DNA of 64,000 bases. Origin: Pseudomonas fluorescens (GTDB taxonomy: Bacteria; Pseudomonadota; Gammaproteobacteria; Pseudomonadales; Pseudomonadaceae). Position numbers and translations under genes: made by a program. How positions within the stretch are numbered: position 1 is the first letter of the stretch; every line of letters starts with the position of its first letter. The notes below the pieces were generated by a model, which saw only the letters and a program-made list of their open reading frames with translations, was not told where the DNA came from and did not search any database. Below, one piece after another: positions 17,533-26,082 of the stretch. Location: positions 31,714-95,713 of the forward strand of contig NZ_MSDF01000018.1 of NCBI RefSeq assembly GCF_002022275.1, written 5' to 3'.

Positions 17533-18855
17533 TTAGAACACGTCGATCGGATAATCCACGATCACCCGGTATTCATCCACATCCCGGTCCACTGCCGAAT
17601 AGCCATTGCCGCCACGGTTAGTTGCCCACTGCAGGCGCACCGCCAGATCCTTGGCCTTGCCGCCTTGCACCACGTATTTCAGGTCGATATCGCGTTCCCA
17701 GTGCTTGGCATCTTTACCGTCGGCGCTGTACCAGGCGCTGTAGCCACGGCTGTTGGGGTCGACTTTGGTCAGGTCGGTCTTGCCGCTGATGTAGGAGACC
17801 GCCGAGGTCAGGCCGGGCATGCCGAGGCCGGAGAAGTCATAGACGTACTTGAGCTTCCACGAGCGCTCGTTCGGGCCGTTGAAGTCGGAGTATTGCTGGG
17901 AGTTGTCCAGGTAAATGCTGTCGCCCTGGGCGATGTAATCGAACGGCGTGTTGCCATTGACCCGCTGATAGGCGGCGGTGACGCTGTGGTTGCCCACGCC
18001 GACGGTGAAATGCAGGCTGTAAGTGTTGTTGTCGATGCCGCCCAACAGCGACTGGCCGGTGTCCTGGGTGTGGTAGTAGTGCAGGCCCGGGTTGAGGCTC
18101 ACCCACTCGTTCAGCGCGTAGGTGTAGTCCAGGTCGTAGTAATACTGATGCCATACGTCTTTCAATTTGGAGGCGTACAGGTTGCTGGTTAAACCCGGAA
18201 TGCCGCTGAACGACACGCCGGCCCAATTCAGGTGCTGGCTGTCGGTGTTGTCCGGCAATGCGCCATAGCTGGTGCCGATGCGCCGGTGGCCGCTCTGGTT
18301 GTAGAGCTTGGTGAAACTGGCCTGGCCGCCTTCGAGCATCCAGCCTTCGAAACTGTGGTTGGTCACGCTGACGCCACGGAAGGTCTGCGGCAGCATGCGG
18401 GTCATGCCGCCGGCGATCACCGGGTTGTTGAGGAACAAGTCGCCAGCTCTCAGCTCCGTGTCGAACGCGCGCATTTTCAGGGTGCCGCCTGCGGTGGAGA
18501 ACGAGCCGGGTGCTTTGCCGTTGCCACTGCCGTAGGGAAGGATGCTGGAGCCATCAGTGCCGCCACCGCCGTCAAGCTTGAGGCCGAGCATGGCATTCAC
18601 GTCCAGGCCGAAGCCGACGGTGCCTTGGGTGTAGCCGGATTCAAATGTGCCGAGAAAGCCTTGGCCCCATTCCTTGCTGTCATCGGTGTGAATGTCGCGC
18701 CGGTCGCGGTTCATGTAGTAGTTGCGGGTGTTGATTTTGAGGCTGGCGCCTTCAACGAAACCGTCGGCGGGGGTGGGGTCTGCCGCGTGGGCGAGAGGGG
18801 CGATCGTTGTTGCAATCGCGAGGAATAACGGGGTAAGCGTCAGCGAGTTCTTCAC
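17533..18855 (-). CDS. OprD-family outer membrane porin
   Basis: Outer-membrane channel of the OprD family, which takes up amino acids, peptides or small organic acids. The 440-residue precursor has a signal peptide ending ATTIAPLAHA, an early DGFVEGASLKINTRNYYMNRD segment typical of OprD, alternating beta strands throughout, and a terminal phenylalanine for BAM-dependent insertion. It starts with GTG at 18855, with AAGGAG 8 bases upstream. The substrate cannot be told from the sequence. A terminator hairpin sits 70 bases upstream on the same strand, so its promoter should be immediately before the gene or upstream reads must pass the hairpin. Confidence 0.93.
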   Translation of the reverse strand: MKNSLTLTPLFLAIATTIAPLAHAADPTPADGFVEGASLKINTRNYYMNRDRRDIHTDDSKEWGQGFLGTFESGYTQGTVGFGLDVNAMLGLKLDGGGGTDGSSILPYGSGNGKAPGSFSTAGGTLKMRAFDTELRAGDLFLNNPVIAGGMTRMLPQTFRGVSVTNHSFEGWMLEGGQASFTKLYNQSGHRRIGTSYGALPDNTDSQHLNWAGVSFSGIPGLTSNLYASKLKDVWHQYYYDLDYTYALNEWVSLNPGLHYYHTQDTGQSLLGGIDNNTYSLHFTVGVGNHSVTAAYQRVNGNTPFDYIAQGDSIYLDNSQQYSDFNGPNERSWKLKYVYDFSGLGMPGLTSAVSYISGKTDLTKVDPNSRGYSAWYSADGKDAKHWERDIDLKYVVQGGKAKDLAVRLQWATNRGGNGYSAVDRDVDEYRVIVDYPIDVF

Positions 18856-18923
18856 CGGTGTAGCTCCTTTGGTCTATCGACAACGGCCAGTGTCGTGGGG
18901 GTGTGCCTGGCCTTTTTTTACGG

Positions 18924-18953
18924 CAAAAAAAAGCCGCTGAAGTCAGCGGCTTT
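18924..18953 (-). terminator. Rho-independent terminator of the efflux/two-component operon
   Basis: Perfect ten-base stem AAGCCGCTGA / TCAGCGGCTT with a two-base gap at the tip; read on the minus strand it is followed by eight T residues. It lies downstream of the sensor kinase gene and upstream of the porin gene. The roughly 200 bases between it and the kinase stop hold a short TTGCC-N5-GGCAA inverted repeat near 19096 and a half REP near 19126, with no gene visible. Confidence 0.88.
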
Positions 18954-19150
18954 AAACAGATTCCCAGTGTAGAGCCCTGGAAATAAGTCGAGGGAAATTC
19001 GGGTGAGCGTGAACCTGTCCTGCCGTCTCGCTCATCGGTGCGTCAAAGTAACGCAGGTGAGCGGTGCGATACAGAGTGTAACAAGATAATAACTATTGCC
19101 CAAACGGCAACAGTAAGACCGCTGGAGCTCCCACATTTGACCGGGGTGCC

Positions 19151-20515
19151 TTAGACGGGCAACGTAATGCCAAAGGTATTACCGCCACCCTCACTGCGCA
19201 CAAACACATCCCCGCCGTGCATCAGCGCAATCGCCTTGACGATCGCCAACCCCAACCCGTGATTCGCCCCGCTGTTGCTGCGCGATGCATCCACCCGATA
19301 AAACCGCTCGAACAACCGTGGCAAATGCTCACTGGCAATCTCATCACCCGGGTTGGTCACCCCGATCGATACCTGATGCTCCTGCATTTCAATGTTCACT
19401 TCGATCAATCGCCCCGGCGCGGTGTGTTGCACCGCGTTGCTCAGCAGGTTGATCAGCGCGCGGCGCAGGTGGGCTTTTTCGATATGCACCAGGGCGTCGC
19501 CGCGTACGTGCACTTTTACCTGGGCGTCTTCGAGGATGAAGTCCAGATAGTCGAGGGTCGTGGCGACCTCATCGGCCAGCGAGCTTTCGATCAGCTTGGT
19601 GGCCTTGCTGCCCTGATCGGCACTGGCCAGGAACAGCATGTCATTGATGATCGAGCGCAGGCGTTCCAGCTCTTCGAGGTTGGATTGCAGCACTTCGAAA
19701 TAATGCTCGGCCGAGCGCCCACGGGTCAGTGCCACTTGGGTCTGGCCGATCAGATTGGTCAGCGGCGAGCGCAGTTCATGAGCCACATCGGCATTGAAGG
19801 ATTCCAGGCGCGAATAAGCCTGTTCCACCCGATCGAGGGTGGAGTTGAACGAATTAACGAACTGGCTCAACTCCGGCGGCAGCGGCGACAATTGCAGGCG
19901 CCCGGAGAGTTTGGGTGGCGCCAGTTTCTGCGCTTCATCCGAGAGTTTGCCCAGCGGTTTGAGGCCGATCCGCGAGACCCAGAACCCCAACAGCGCCGCC
20001 AGCACCACGCCGACAAACGCCAGGCCGATCAGCGCCATCAACAGTTGGTGCTGGGTGGCGTGGAAGTTCTCGGTGTCGATGGCGATCATGAAACGCAGCG
20101 GCGGGCGCTGATCCTTGGCCGGGAACTGGCTGACCAGTGCTTTGAACGGGTGTTTGTGGCCGGCCAGGCGCAGGTCGCGCTTACCGGTGCGGCCTTCGGC
20201 GAAGGCGCGGATCTGTGCGTCGGGGTTGCCGTATTCGTAGTTCGGATCGCTGCTCACCACCCAGAACCGGATGCGCTTGTCTTCTTCGCTGAGTAACTTC
20301 AGTTTGGCGGTAATTTTCGCCCAGTGATCCGGCGTGCCGAAGCGGTTGACCGAAGATTCCAGCACGCTGTAGCGCGCATCCAGCTCGGCGCCCGGTAACA
20401 ACCCCAGGCCCCGGTCCACCTGTTGGTACAGCGCGCCGCCGATCAATACAAAGATCAGCAACGCCACCAGGGTGAACATGCCGCTCAGGCGCAGGGCGAT
20501 GGAGTTAGCCGACAC
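19151..20515 (-). CDS. CopS/IrlS-type sensor histidine kinase
   Basis: Inner-membrane sensor kinase of the heavy-metal sensor subfamily, 454 residues. It has a membrane helix at about residues 8-30, a periplasmic domain of about 130 residues, a second helix, a HAMP region, the H-box VAHELRSPLTNL with phospho-accepting histidine, the N-box NLLSNAVQHT, and the G-box GLGLAIVKAIALMHGG. I chose the GTG at 20515, which overlaps the response regulator stop, because the upstream in-frame extension is only the regulator read in another frame. The signal is unknown; copper or another metal is only a family-based guess. Confidence 0.92.
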   Translation of the reverse strand: MSANSIALRLSGMFTLVALLIFVLIGGALYQQVDRGLGLLPGAELDARYSVLESSVNRFGTPDHWAKITAKLKLLSEEDKRIRFWVVSSDPNYEYGNPDAQIRAFAEGRTGKRDLRLAGHKHPFKALVSQFPAKDQRPPLRFMIAIDTENFHATQHQLLMALIGLAFVGVVLAALLGFWVSRIGLKPLGKLSDEAQKLAPPKLSGRLQLSPLPPELSQFVNSFNSTLDRVEQAYSRLESFNADVAHELRSPLTNLIGQTQVALTRGRSAEHYFEVLQSNLEELERLRSIINDMLFLASADQGSKATKLIESSLADEVATTLDYLDFILEDAQVKVHVRGDALVHIEKAHLRRALINLLSNAVQHTAPGRLIEVNIEMQEHQVSIGVTNPGDEIASEHLPRLFERFYRVDASRSNSGANHGLGLAIVKAIALMHGGDVFVRSEGGGNTFGITLPV

Positions 20516-21182
20516 TGCGATTCTCCAGCACGTAACCCATGCCGCGAATGGTGTGCAAAAGCTTAGTGTCGAACGGCCCGTCGAGCTTGGCGCGCAGGCG
20601 TTTGATCGCCACTTCGACCACGTTGGCGTCGCTGTCGAAATTGATGTCCCAGACCATTTCCGCAATTGAGGTCTTGGAAAGGATTTCACCCTGACGCCGC
20701 GCCAACACGCTGAGCAGCGAGAACTCCTTGGCCGTCAGGTCCAGACGCACGCCGTTGCGGCTGGCTTTGCGGCTGATCAGGTCGATCCACAGGTCGGCCA
20801 CGGTGACTTGCACCGGTTCATGGCCGCCGCTGCGGCGCGTCAGGGCTTGCAAGCGCGCCACCAGTTCCAGGAAGGAAAACGGTTTGCCCAGGTAATCATC
20901 CGCGCCTTCACGCAGGCCACGGATGCGGTCTTCCACGCGCTCGCGGGCGGTGAGCATGATCACCGGCGTCTGCTTGCGCGCACGCAGCGCGCGAAGCACG
21001 CCAAAGCCATCGAGGCCCGGGAGCATCACGTCGAGCACGATCACCGCGTAATCGTTCTCCAGCGCCAGGTGCAAACCCTCGACGCCTTCGCGTGCCACAT
21101 CCACGGTGTAACCCTGTTCCGTCAGGCCGCGATGCAGGTAGTCCGCGGTTTTTTCTTCATCTTCAATAATCAGGACGCGCAT
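20505..21182 (-). CDS. CopR/IrlR-type OmpR-family response regulator
   Basis: Cytoplasmic DNA-binding regulator, 225 residues. The receiver domain has the acidic pair IIEDEE, the phospho-acceptor in VLDVMLPGLDG and the conserved lysine in LGKPFSF. A winged-helix trans_reg_C domain follows, ending HTIRGMGYVLE. It pairs with the kinase gene that overlaps its end by 11 bases, and lies 31 bases after the RND pump gene, so the pump and its likely regulator form one transcription unit. The 16-base palindrome at 25554-25569 is a candidate target. Confidence 0.94.
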   Translation of the reverse strand: MRVLIIEDEEKTADYLHRGLTEQGYTVDVAREGVEGLHLALENDYAVIVLDVMLPGLDGFGVLRALRARKQTPVIMLTARERVEDRIRGLREGADDYLGKPFSFLELVARLQALTRRSGGHEPVQVTVADLWIDLISRKASRNGVRLDLTAKEFSLLSVLARRQGEILSKTSIAEMVWDINFDSDANVVEVAIKRLRAKLDGPFDTKLLHTIRGMGYVLENRSVG

Positions 21183-21213
21183 GAGCCTTTTGTTCCAGGA
21201 CGGGGCCTAGGCC

Positions 21214-24200
21214 TTAATGTGTGGTCGCCAGCTCAAGGGCTGGTTTGGGTCTGTGGAAAAACCGTTCAAGGTACAAGTATATGACCGGAGTGGTGAACAG
21301 CGTCAGCGCCTGACTCACCAGCAGCCCGCCGACCACCGCGATACCCAGCGGTTGGCGCAGTTCGGCGCCTGGCCCGGAGCCCAGCATCAGCGGCACCGCA
21401 CCGAGCAACGCGGCGAGGGTGGTCATGATGATCGGCCGGAATCGCGTGACGCACGCTTCATAGATCGCCTCCTCAGGCGGCAGCCCGCGCACACGCTGAG
21501 CCTCCAGCGCAAAGTCGATCATCAGGATGCCGTTTTTCTTCACGATGCCGATCAGCAATACCAGGCCGATCAGCGCCATGATCGAGAAGTCCTGGCCGAG
21601 CAACCACAGCATGATCAACGCGCCCAGGCCCGCCGAGGGCAGGGTGGAAATGATTGTCAGCGGGTGCACGAAACTCTCATACAGCACACCCAGAATAATA
21701 TAGACCGCCACCAGCGCCGCGAGGATCAGCCACGGCTGGCTGGCCAAGGAACTCTGGAATGCCTGGGCTGCGCCCTGGAACGTGCCGATCATGGTGGCCG
21801 GCATGCCGATTTCGTTCTTGGCCTGGTTGAGCATGATCACCGCATCGCCCAACGCCACCCCAGGTGCCAGGTTGAACGACAGGTTGGCGGCCGGGAACAT
21901 GCCGTCATGGCTGATTGACAGCGGGCCCACGGTAGGCGGGTCGACCTTGGCCAGCGCCGACAGCGGCACCATTTCATTGGTCAGCGGCGAGCGCAGGTAG
22001 AAGTAGTTCAGGCTCTCGGCCTTGCCGCGTTGCTGGCTGTCGAGCTCCAGCACCACTTGGTACTGGTTGATCTCGGTCTGAAACTCGTTGATCTGGCGCT
22101 GGCCGAACGCGTCATACAGCGCCTGGTCGACGTCGGTAGCGGTCAAGCCGAAGCGCGCGGCGGCCTGGCGGTCGATGCTGATGTGGGTGATGCTGCCGCC
22201 CAGTTGCAGGTCGTTGGACAGGTCGCGAAATGCCGGGTTGGCGCGCAGTTTTTCGGTCAGGCGCTGGGTCCAGGTGTTCAGCGTCGGGCCGTCGTTGCTC
22301 TTGAGCACATATTGATACTGGGCGCGGCTCGGGCCGGAGCTGAGGTTGATGTCCTGGCCGGCACGCAGGTACAGCACGATGCCCGGCACTTTCGCCAGTT
22401 TCGGGCGGATCCTGTCGATGAACTGGCTGGCGGACACGTCGCGATCACCGCGGTCTTTCAAGGCGATCCAGAAGCGCCCGTTGGCGATGGTCTGGTTGCT
22501 GCCGGTCACGCCCACGGAGTGAGAAAATGATTCCACTGCCGGGTCAGCCTTGACGATTTCGGCGAGGGCCTTGTGTTTGGCGACCATGTCCGGGTACGAC
22601 ACGTCGGCCGCCGCTTCGCTGGTGCCGAGTACAAAACCGGTGTCTTGCACCGGGAAGAACCCCTTGGGAATAAACACGTAGCCGACCACGGCCAGGGCCA
22701 GAGTCACCATGAAAATGGCCGCCATGCTGCGCTGATGCGCCAGCGCACGGCGCAGGTTGCGTGCGTAGCCCGCGAGCAGGCGTTCGCTGAAACCGGGTTT
22801 GTCGTGGGCATGGTGAGTGGGTGCGCGCATGAACAGCGCAGCCAGCGTGGGCGCCAATGTCAGCGAGACCACCACCGAAATCAGGATGGTCGAGGTGGCT
22901 GTCAGCGCAAATTCCTTGAACAGTCGCCCGACCACACCGCCCATGAACAGCAGTGGAATAAACGCCGCCACCAGCGAGAAGCTGATGGACACCACGGTAA
23001 AGCCAATCTCGCCGGAGCCCTTGATCGCTGCTTCGCGTTTATCGAGGCCGGCCTCCAGGTGACGGTGAATGTTTTCCACCACCACAATGGCATCGTCCAC
23101 CACAAAACCCACGGCGATCACGATCGCCACCAGCGTGAGGTTGTTCAGGCTGAAGCCCATCAGGTACATCAGCGCAAAACTCGCCACCAGCGACACGCCG
23201 AGCACGCTGGACACAATCATCGTCGCCGACAATTGGCGCAGGAACAGCGCCATTACCGCCACCACCAGCAAAATCGCGATCAGCAGGGTCACTTCCACTT
23301 CATGCAGGGACGCGCGGATGGTCTTGGTACGGTCGGTCAATACGCTGACTTTTACCGAGGCCGGCAGCATGCCTTCCAGGCGCGGCAGTTCTGCCTGAAT
23401 GCGGTCCACGGTCTCGACGATGTTCGCGCCGGGCTGGCGTGAAATCACCAGGTTGACGCCCGGGGTGTCACCGGACCACGCCTGCACGTAGGCGTTTTCC
23501 GAACCGTTGATGACTTTGGCGATGTCACGCAGTTGAACCGGTGCGCCGTTCTTGTAGGAAACAATCAGCTGGCCGTAGTCGTCCGGGTGAAACAGCTGGT
23601 CGTTTGTCGACAGGGTCGACACGCTGTTCTCACCGTAAATCGCGCCTTTGGCCAGGTTCAGGCTCGATTGCTGGATGGCCACACGCACGTCGGCGAGGGT
23701 CAGGCCGATGGCTGCGAGTTTATCCGGCGAGGCCTGTACACGAATCGCCGGGCGTTGCTGGCCGGTGATGTTGATCTGGCCGACGCCGTCGATCTGGCTG
23801 ATCTGGCGGGCCAGCAGGGTTTCCACGTAGTCGCTCAGTTCGGTGCTGGGCATGCTGTCTGAACTGACGCTGAGGATCAGCACCGGGCTGTCCGCCGGGT
23901 TGACCTTTTTCCAGGTCGGCAGGCTGGGCATGTCGCTGGGCAGTTTGCCGGACGCGGTGTTGATCGCGGCCTGGACTTCCTGCGCGGCGGTATCGATGCT
24001 CTTGGTCAGGGTGAACTGCAGGGTCAGCAGGCTGGAGCCCAGCGCACTGCTGGAGGTCATCTGGGTCATGCCGGGGATGGCGCTGAATTGCACCTCCAGG
24101 GGCGTGGCGACCGACGACGCCATGGTGTCCGGGCTGGCGCCGGGCAGGGTGGCGGTGACCTGAATCGTCGGAAATTCCGCTTCCGGCAGTGGGGCGACGG

Positions 24201-24309
24201 CCAAACGCGGGAAGGCAATCACCCCGAGCAGCACCAGAGCGAAGGTCAACAACAGGGTGGCGACCGGATGATCAACGCACCAGGCGGAAGGCGAACGGCT
24301 GCCGCTCAT
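21214..24309 (-). CDS. RND multidrug-type efflux pump, HAE-1 family
   Basis: Inner-membrane proton-driven efflux permease of 1,031 residues, full length for the family. There is an N-terminal helix, two large periplasmic loops and two groups of membrane helices. The proton-relay aspartate pair is in VGFVVDDAIVVVENIHRH near residue 405, and the C-terminal half contains LIGIVKKNGILMIDFALE. These motifs resemble MdtB/MdtC/MuxB pumps. Its start overlaps the adaptor gene by 4 bases. No outer-membrane factor gene is linked, so it must borrow one, perhaps the product of the gene at 32976 or another elsewhere. Confidence 0.95.
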   Translation of the reverse strand: MSGSRSPSAWCVDHPVATLLLTFALVLLGVIAFPRLAVAPLPEAEFPTIQVTATLPGASPDTMASSVATPLEVQFSAIPGMTQMTSSSALGSSLLTLQFTLTKSIDTAAQEVQAAINTASGKLPSDMPSLPTWKKVNPADSPVLILSVSSDSMPSTELSDYVETLLARQISQIDGVGQINITGQQRPAIRVQASPDKLAAIGLTLADVRVAIQQSSLNLAKGAIYGENSVSTLSTNDQLFHPDDYGQLIVSYKNGAPVQLRDIAKVINGSENAYVQAWSGDTPGVNLVISRQPGANIVETVDRIQAELPRLEGMLPASVKVSVLTDRTKTIRASLHEVEVTLLIAILLVVAVMALFLRQLSATMIVSSVLGVSLVASFALMYLMGFSLNNLTLVAIVIAVGFVVDDAIVVVENIHRHLEAGLDKREAAIKGSGEIGFTVVSISFSLVAAFIPLLFMGGVVGRLFKEFALTATSTILISVVVSLTLAPTLAALFMRAPTHHAHDKPGFSERLLAGYARNLRRALAHQRSMAAIFMVTLALAVVGYVFIPKGFFPVQDTGFVLGTSEAAADVSYPDMVAKHKALAEIVKADPAVESFSHSVGVTGSNQTIANGRFWIALKDRGDRDVSASQFIDRIRPKLAKVPGIVLYLRAGQDINLSSGPSRAQYQYVLKSNDGPTLNTWTQRLTEKLRANPAFRDLSNDLQLGGSITHISIDRQAAARFGLTATDVDQALYDAFGQRQINEFQTEINQYQVVLELDSQQRGKAESLNYFYLRSPLTNEMVPLSALAKVDPPTVGPLSISHDGMFPAANLSFNLAPGVALGDAVIMLNQAKNEIGMPATMIGTFQGAAQAFQSSLASQPWLILAALVAVYIILGVLYESFVHPLTIISTLPSAGLGALIMLWLLGQDFSIMALIGLVLLIGIVKKNGILMIDFALEAQRVRGLPPEEAIYEACVTRFRPIIMTTLAALLGAVPLMLGSGPGAELRQPLGIAVVGGLLVSQALTLFTTPVIYLYLERFFHRPKPALELATTH

Positions 24310-25472
24310 GGCTGCACCTTGGCGTCGACGGTCTGGATCACTTGCGGTGGCTCTTTAAGCACTTCCACTTGAGCGCCAGCCTTGAGCCGCGATTGACCAT
24401 CACTGACCAGCACATCCCCGGCGTTCACGCCCTTGATGATGTTGATCTCGCTGTTCTGATAGGCCACTTGCACCGGCACAATCTCCACCTTGTCACCGTT
24501 GACGCGGTACACAAAGTGCGAGTCCAGGCCACGTTGCACCACGGTTGGCGGCACTGTCAGGGCATTTTTGTCGAGAGCCGTCTGGATCTTGATGGTCACC
24601 AGTTGCCCCGGCCACAGACGCTGCGAGGCGTTGGTGAATTCTGCCTTGGCGCGCAGGGTGCCGGTGGTGGAACTGATCTGGTTGTCGATCAGGCTCAAGT
24701 GGCCTTCGCCGAGCAGGTCGCCGGTCTGGCCGTCGGTGTCGGCGCCCTGATAGGCGTCGACGCTGGCTCTGTCAGGCGCGGCGATCAGGCCTTGCAGGGT
24801 TGGGAGCATTTGTTGCGGCAGGGAAAATTCGACGGCGATCGGGTCGATCTGGGTCACCGAAAACAGGCCCTGGGTATCGCTCATGCGCAGGAAGTTGCCT
24901 TCGTCCACGCTGCGAATACCGACGCGACCGGTGACGGGGGAGCGAATTTGAGTGTAGGAAAGCTGCACCTGCGCTGAGTCGATCGCGGCCTGATTGCCTT
25001 GCGCAGTGGCCTTGAGCTGATTGACCAGCGCTTGTTGCTGGTCATAGGTCTGCTTCGACACGCCGTCGTCGATGCTCAGTTCCTTATAGCGCTTGAGGTT
25101 GACCAGCGCCACTTGCAACTGCGCCTGGCTTTCGCCCAATTGCGCCTTGGCCTGGTCGAGGCTGGCGCGGATCGAACGGTCATCAATGGTCGCCAGCAAA
25201 TCGCCGGTCTTGACCAGTTGACCCTCTTTCACCAGCAATTTGGTGAGGATGCCGTCGATCTGCGGGCGAATCACCACGCTGTGCAACGACAGCACCGAGC
25301 CGATGCCGCTGACAAACCGCGGAATGTCCTGCTGCGTGACGCTCACCACCCGCACCGGGATTGCAGTGGGTGCCGCCAGTTTGGTCTTGGCCGGCCGGGT
25401 CCACACCCAGGCTGCAATGGCCACTACCACGAGGACACCCACGATCAGGGCGGTTTTTCGTTGAATGTGCAT
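24306..25472 (-). CDS. RND efflux periplasmic adaptor subunit (MdtA-like)
   Basis: Membrane-fusion protein linking the RND pump to an outer-membrane channel. The protein has 388 residues. A single N-terminal hydrophobic helix (ALIVGVLVVVAIAAWVW) is followed by barrel-sandwich halves around an alpha-helical hairpin and a beta-barrel domain, with PQIDGILTKLLVKEGQLVKTGDLLATID near residue 75 as the lipoyl-like half. I chose MHIQRKT at 25472 because the sequence upstream of it lacks coding character. It is first in the adaptor-pump-regulator-kinase operon. Confidence 0.93.
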   Translation of the reverse strand: MHIQRKTALIVGVLVVVAIAAWVWTRPAKTKLAAPTAIPVRVVSVTQQDIPRFVSGIGSVLSLHSVVIRPQIDGILTKLLVKEGQLVKTGDLLATIDDRSIRASLDQAKAQLGESQAQLQVALVNLKRYKELSIDDGVSKQTYDQQQALVNQLKATAQGNQAAIDSAQVQLSYTQIRSPVTGRVGIRSVDEGNFLRMSDTQGLFSVTQIDPIAVEFSLPQQMLPTLQGLIAAPDRASVDAYQGADTDGQTGDLLGEGHLSLIDNQISSTTGTLRAKAEFTNASQRLWPGQLVTIKIQTALDKNALTVPPTVVQRGLDSHFVYRVNGDKVEIVPVQVAYQNSEINIIKGVNAGDVLVSDGQSRLKAGAQVEVLKEPPQVIQTVDAKVQP

Positions 25473-25553
25473 GGGGTGAGGCGCCGGGGCAAAGGGTGGG
25501 AAGGATAGGGGCTCTTTATAACGCGCCAATCCGGTCAGCACAGTGACCGCTAT

Positions 25554-25569
25554 CTGACGGCGCTGTCAG
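25554..25569. promoter_or_regulatory. 16-base near-perfect palindrome upstream of the efflux operon
   Basis: CTGAC-GGCGCT-GTCAG, symmetric apart from one base pair, lies 82 bases upstream of the adaptor start in the divergent region shared with the small gene at 25685. Its size and position fit an operator, possibly for the linked CopR-type regulator. No binding evidence is available. Confidence 0.35.
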
Positions 25570-25611
25570 TAAACTCCCGCCGTTCGTACCGGCGGTGGTT
25601 AAAGATCCGAA

Positions 25612-25632
25612 GCGCGCAGGTATACTGCGCGC
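25612..25632. promoter_or_regulatory. Perfect 8-base-arm palindrome around a -10-like TATACT
   Basis: GCGCGCAG-GTATA-CTGCGCGC lies 53 bases before the small gene at 25685. The centre contains TATACT, a good -10 hexamer, so the palindrome could be an operator overlapping a promoter. The -35 region is not obvious. Confidence 0.4.
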
Positions 25633-25684
25633 CTGCGTGGCCCGCAACCGGCCCGCCTCATTTTTTGCACACCCCGGAGCTTTC

Positions 25685-25918
25685 ATGACTTCCCCGACAC
25701 AACCCCCTGTTGAAGCGGCCGACCTCGTCGATCCGGCCGACGCTGAAAGCGTTGAAAAAGCCGAGATCCCGGCGTTCAAGTTTCCGTTCAAACCGGGTGA
25801 ACTGGCCGGGGCCAAGAACGCTGCCCAGCCTTGGTACAAGAATGGCGCCAAAAACGGCCACACCAAGTCGCCGGGCATGGCCCCGCCGGGCACTCGCCGC
25901 TCAATGGGTAAACGCTGA
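25685..25918 (+). CDS. Small hypothetical protein, 77 residues
   Basis: I do not recognise a named family. The ATG at 25685 has GGAGC about 8 bases upstream. The product is Pro/Ala-rich at the start (MTSPTQPPVEAADLVDP), then acidic, and ends basic (KNGAKNGHTKSPGM, then RRSMGKR). It has no signal peptide or membrane segment and looks unstructured. Codon use is like the neighbours, which favours a real gene. Both flanks carry inverted repeats: a palindromic -10 region upstream and CCTACAA / TTGTAGG at 25951-25983 downstream. Confidence 0.65.
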   Translation: MTSPTQPPVEAADLVDPADAESVEKAEIPAFKFPFKPGELAGAKNAAQPWYKNGAKNGHTKSPGMAPPGTRRSMGKR

Positions 25919-25942
25919 GACTAATCCGCTGAACGCAATGTC

Positions 25943-25952
25943 GGCATTCGCC
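25943..25952 (+). promoter_or_regulatory. GGC-ATTC-GCC motif upstream of first solute-binding gene
   Basis: The inverted repeat GGCATTCGCC, followed by TAC, lies about 131 bases before the start at 26083. A matching element, GGAATTCTCC followed by TAC, sits about 123 bases before the paralogous gene at 27040. The outer bases differ but stay complementary (C/G in one, A/T in the other), which suggests a symmetric protein site. Confidence 0.35.
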
Positions 25953-26082
25953 TACAACGGTTGCTGACTTTTCTGCTTGTAGGTGTACGTCCGCTTCTAG
26001 AAAGCTGCACAGCCTTTCCTTCGCCCCGGCTATTTTTGTCGGCGCCTGGCGAGGCTGATCTTTCCGGAAAAGGACGTCCCTT

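Noticed and set aside
20516..20689. An N-terminal extension of 58 residues on the sensor kinase
   Set aside because: This stretch is the response regulator gene in another frame. The GTG at 20515 gives the normal short cytoplasmic start before the first membrane helix.
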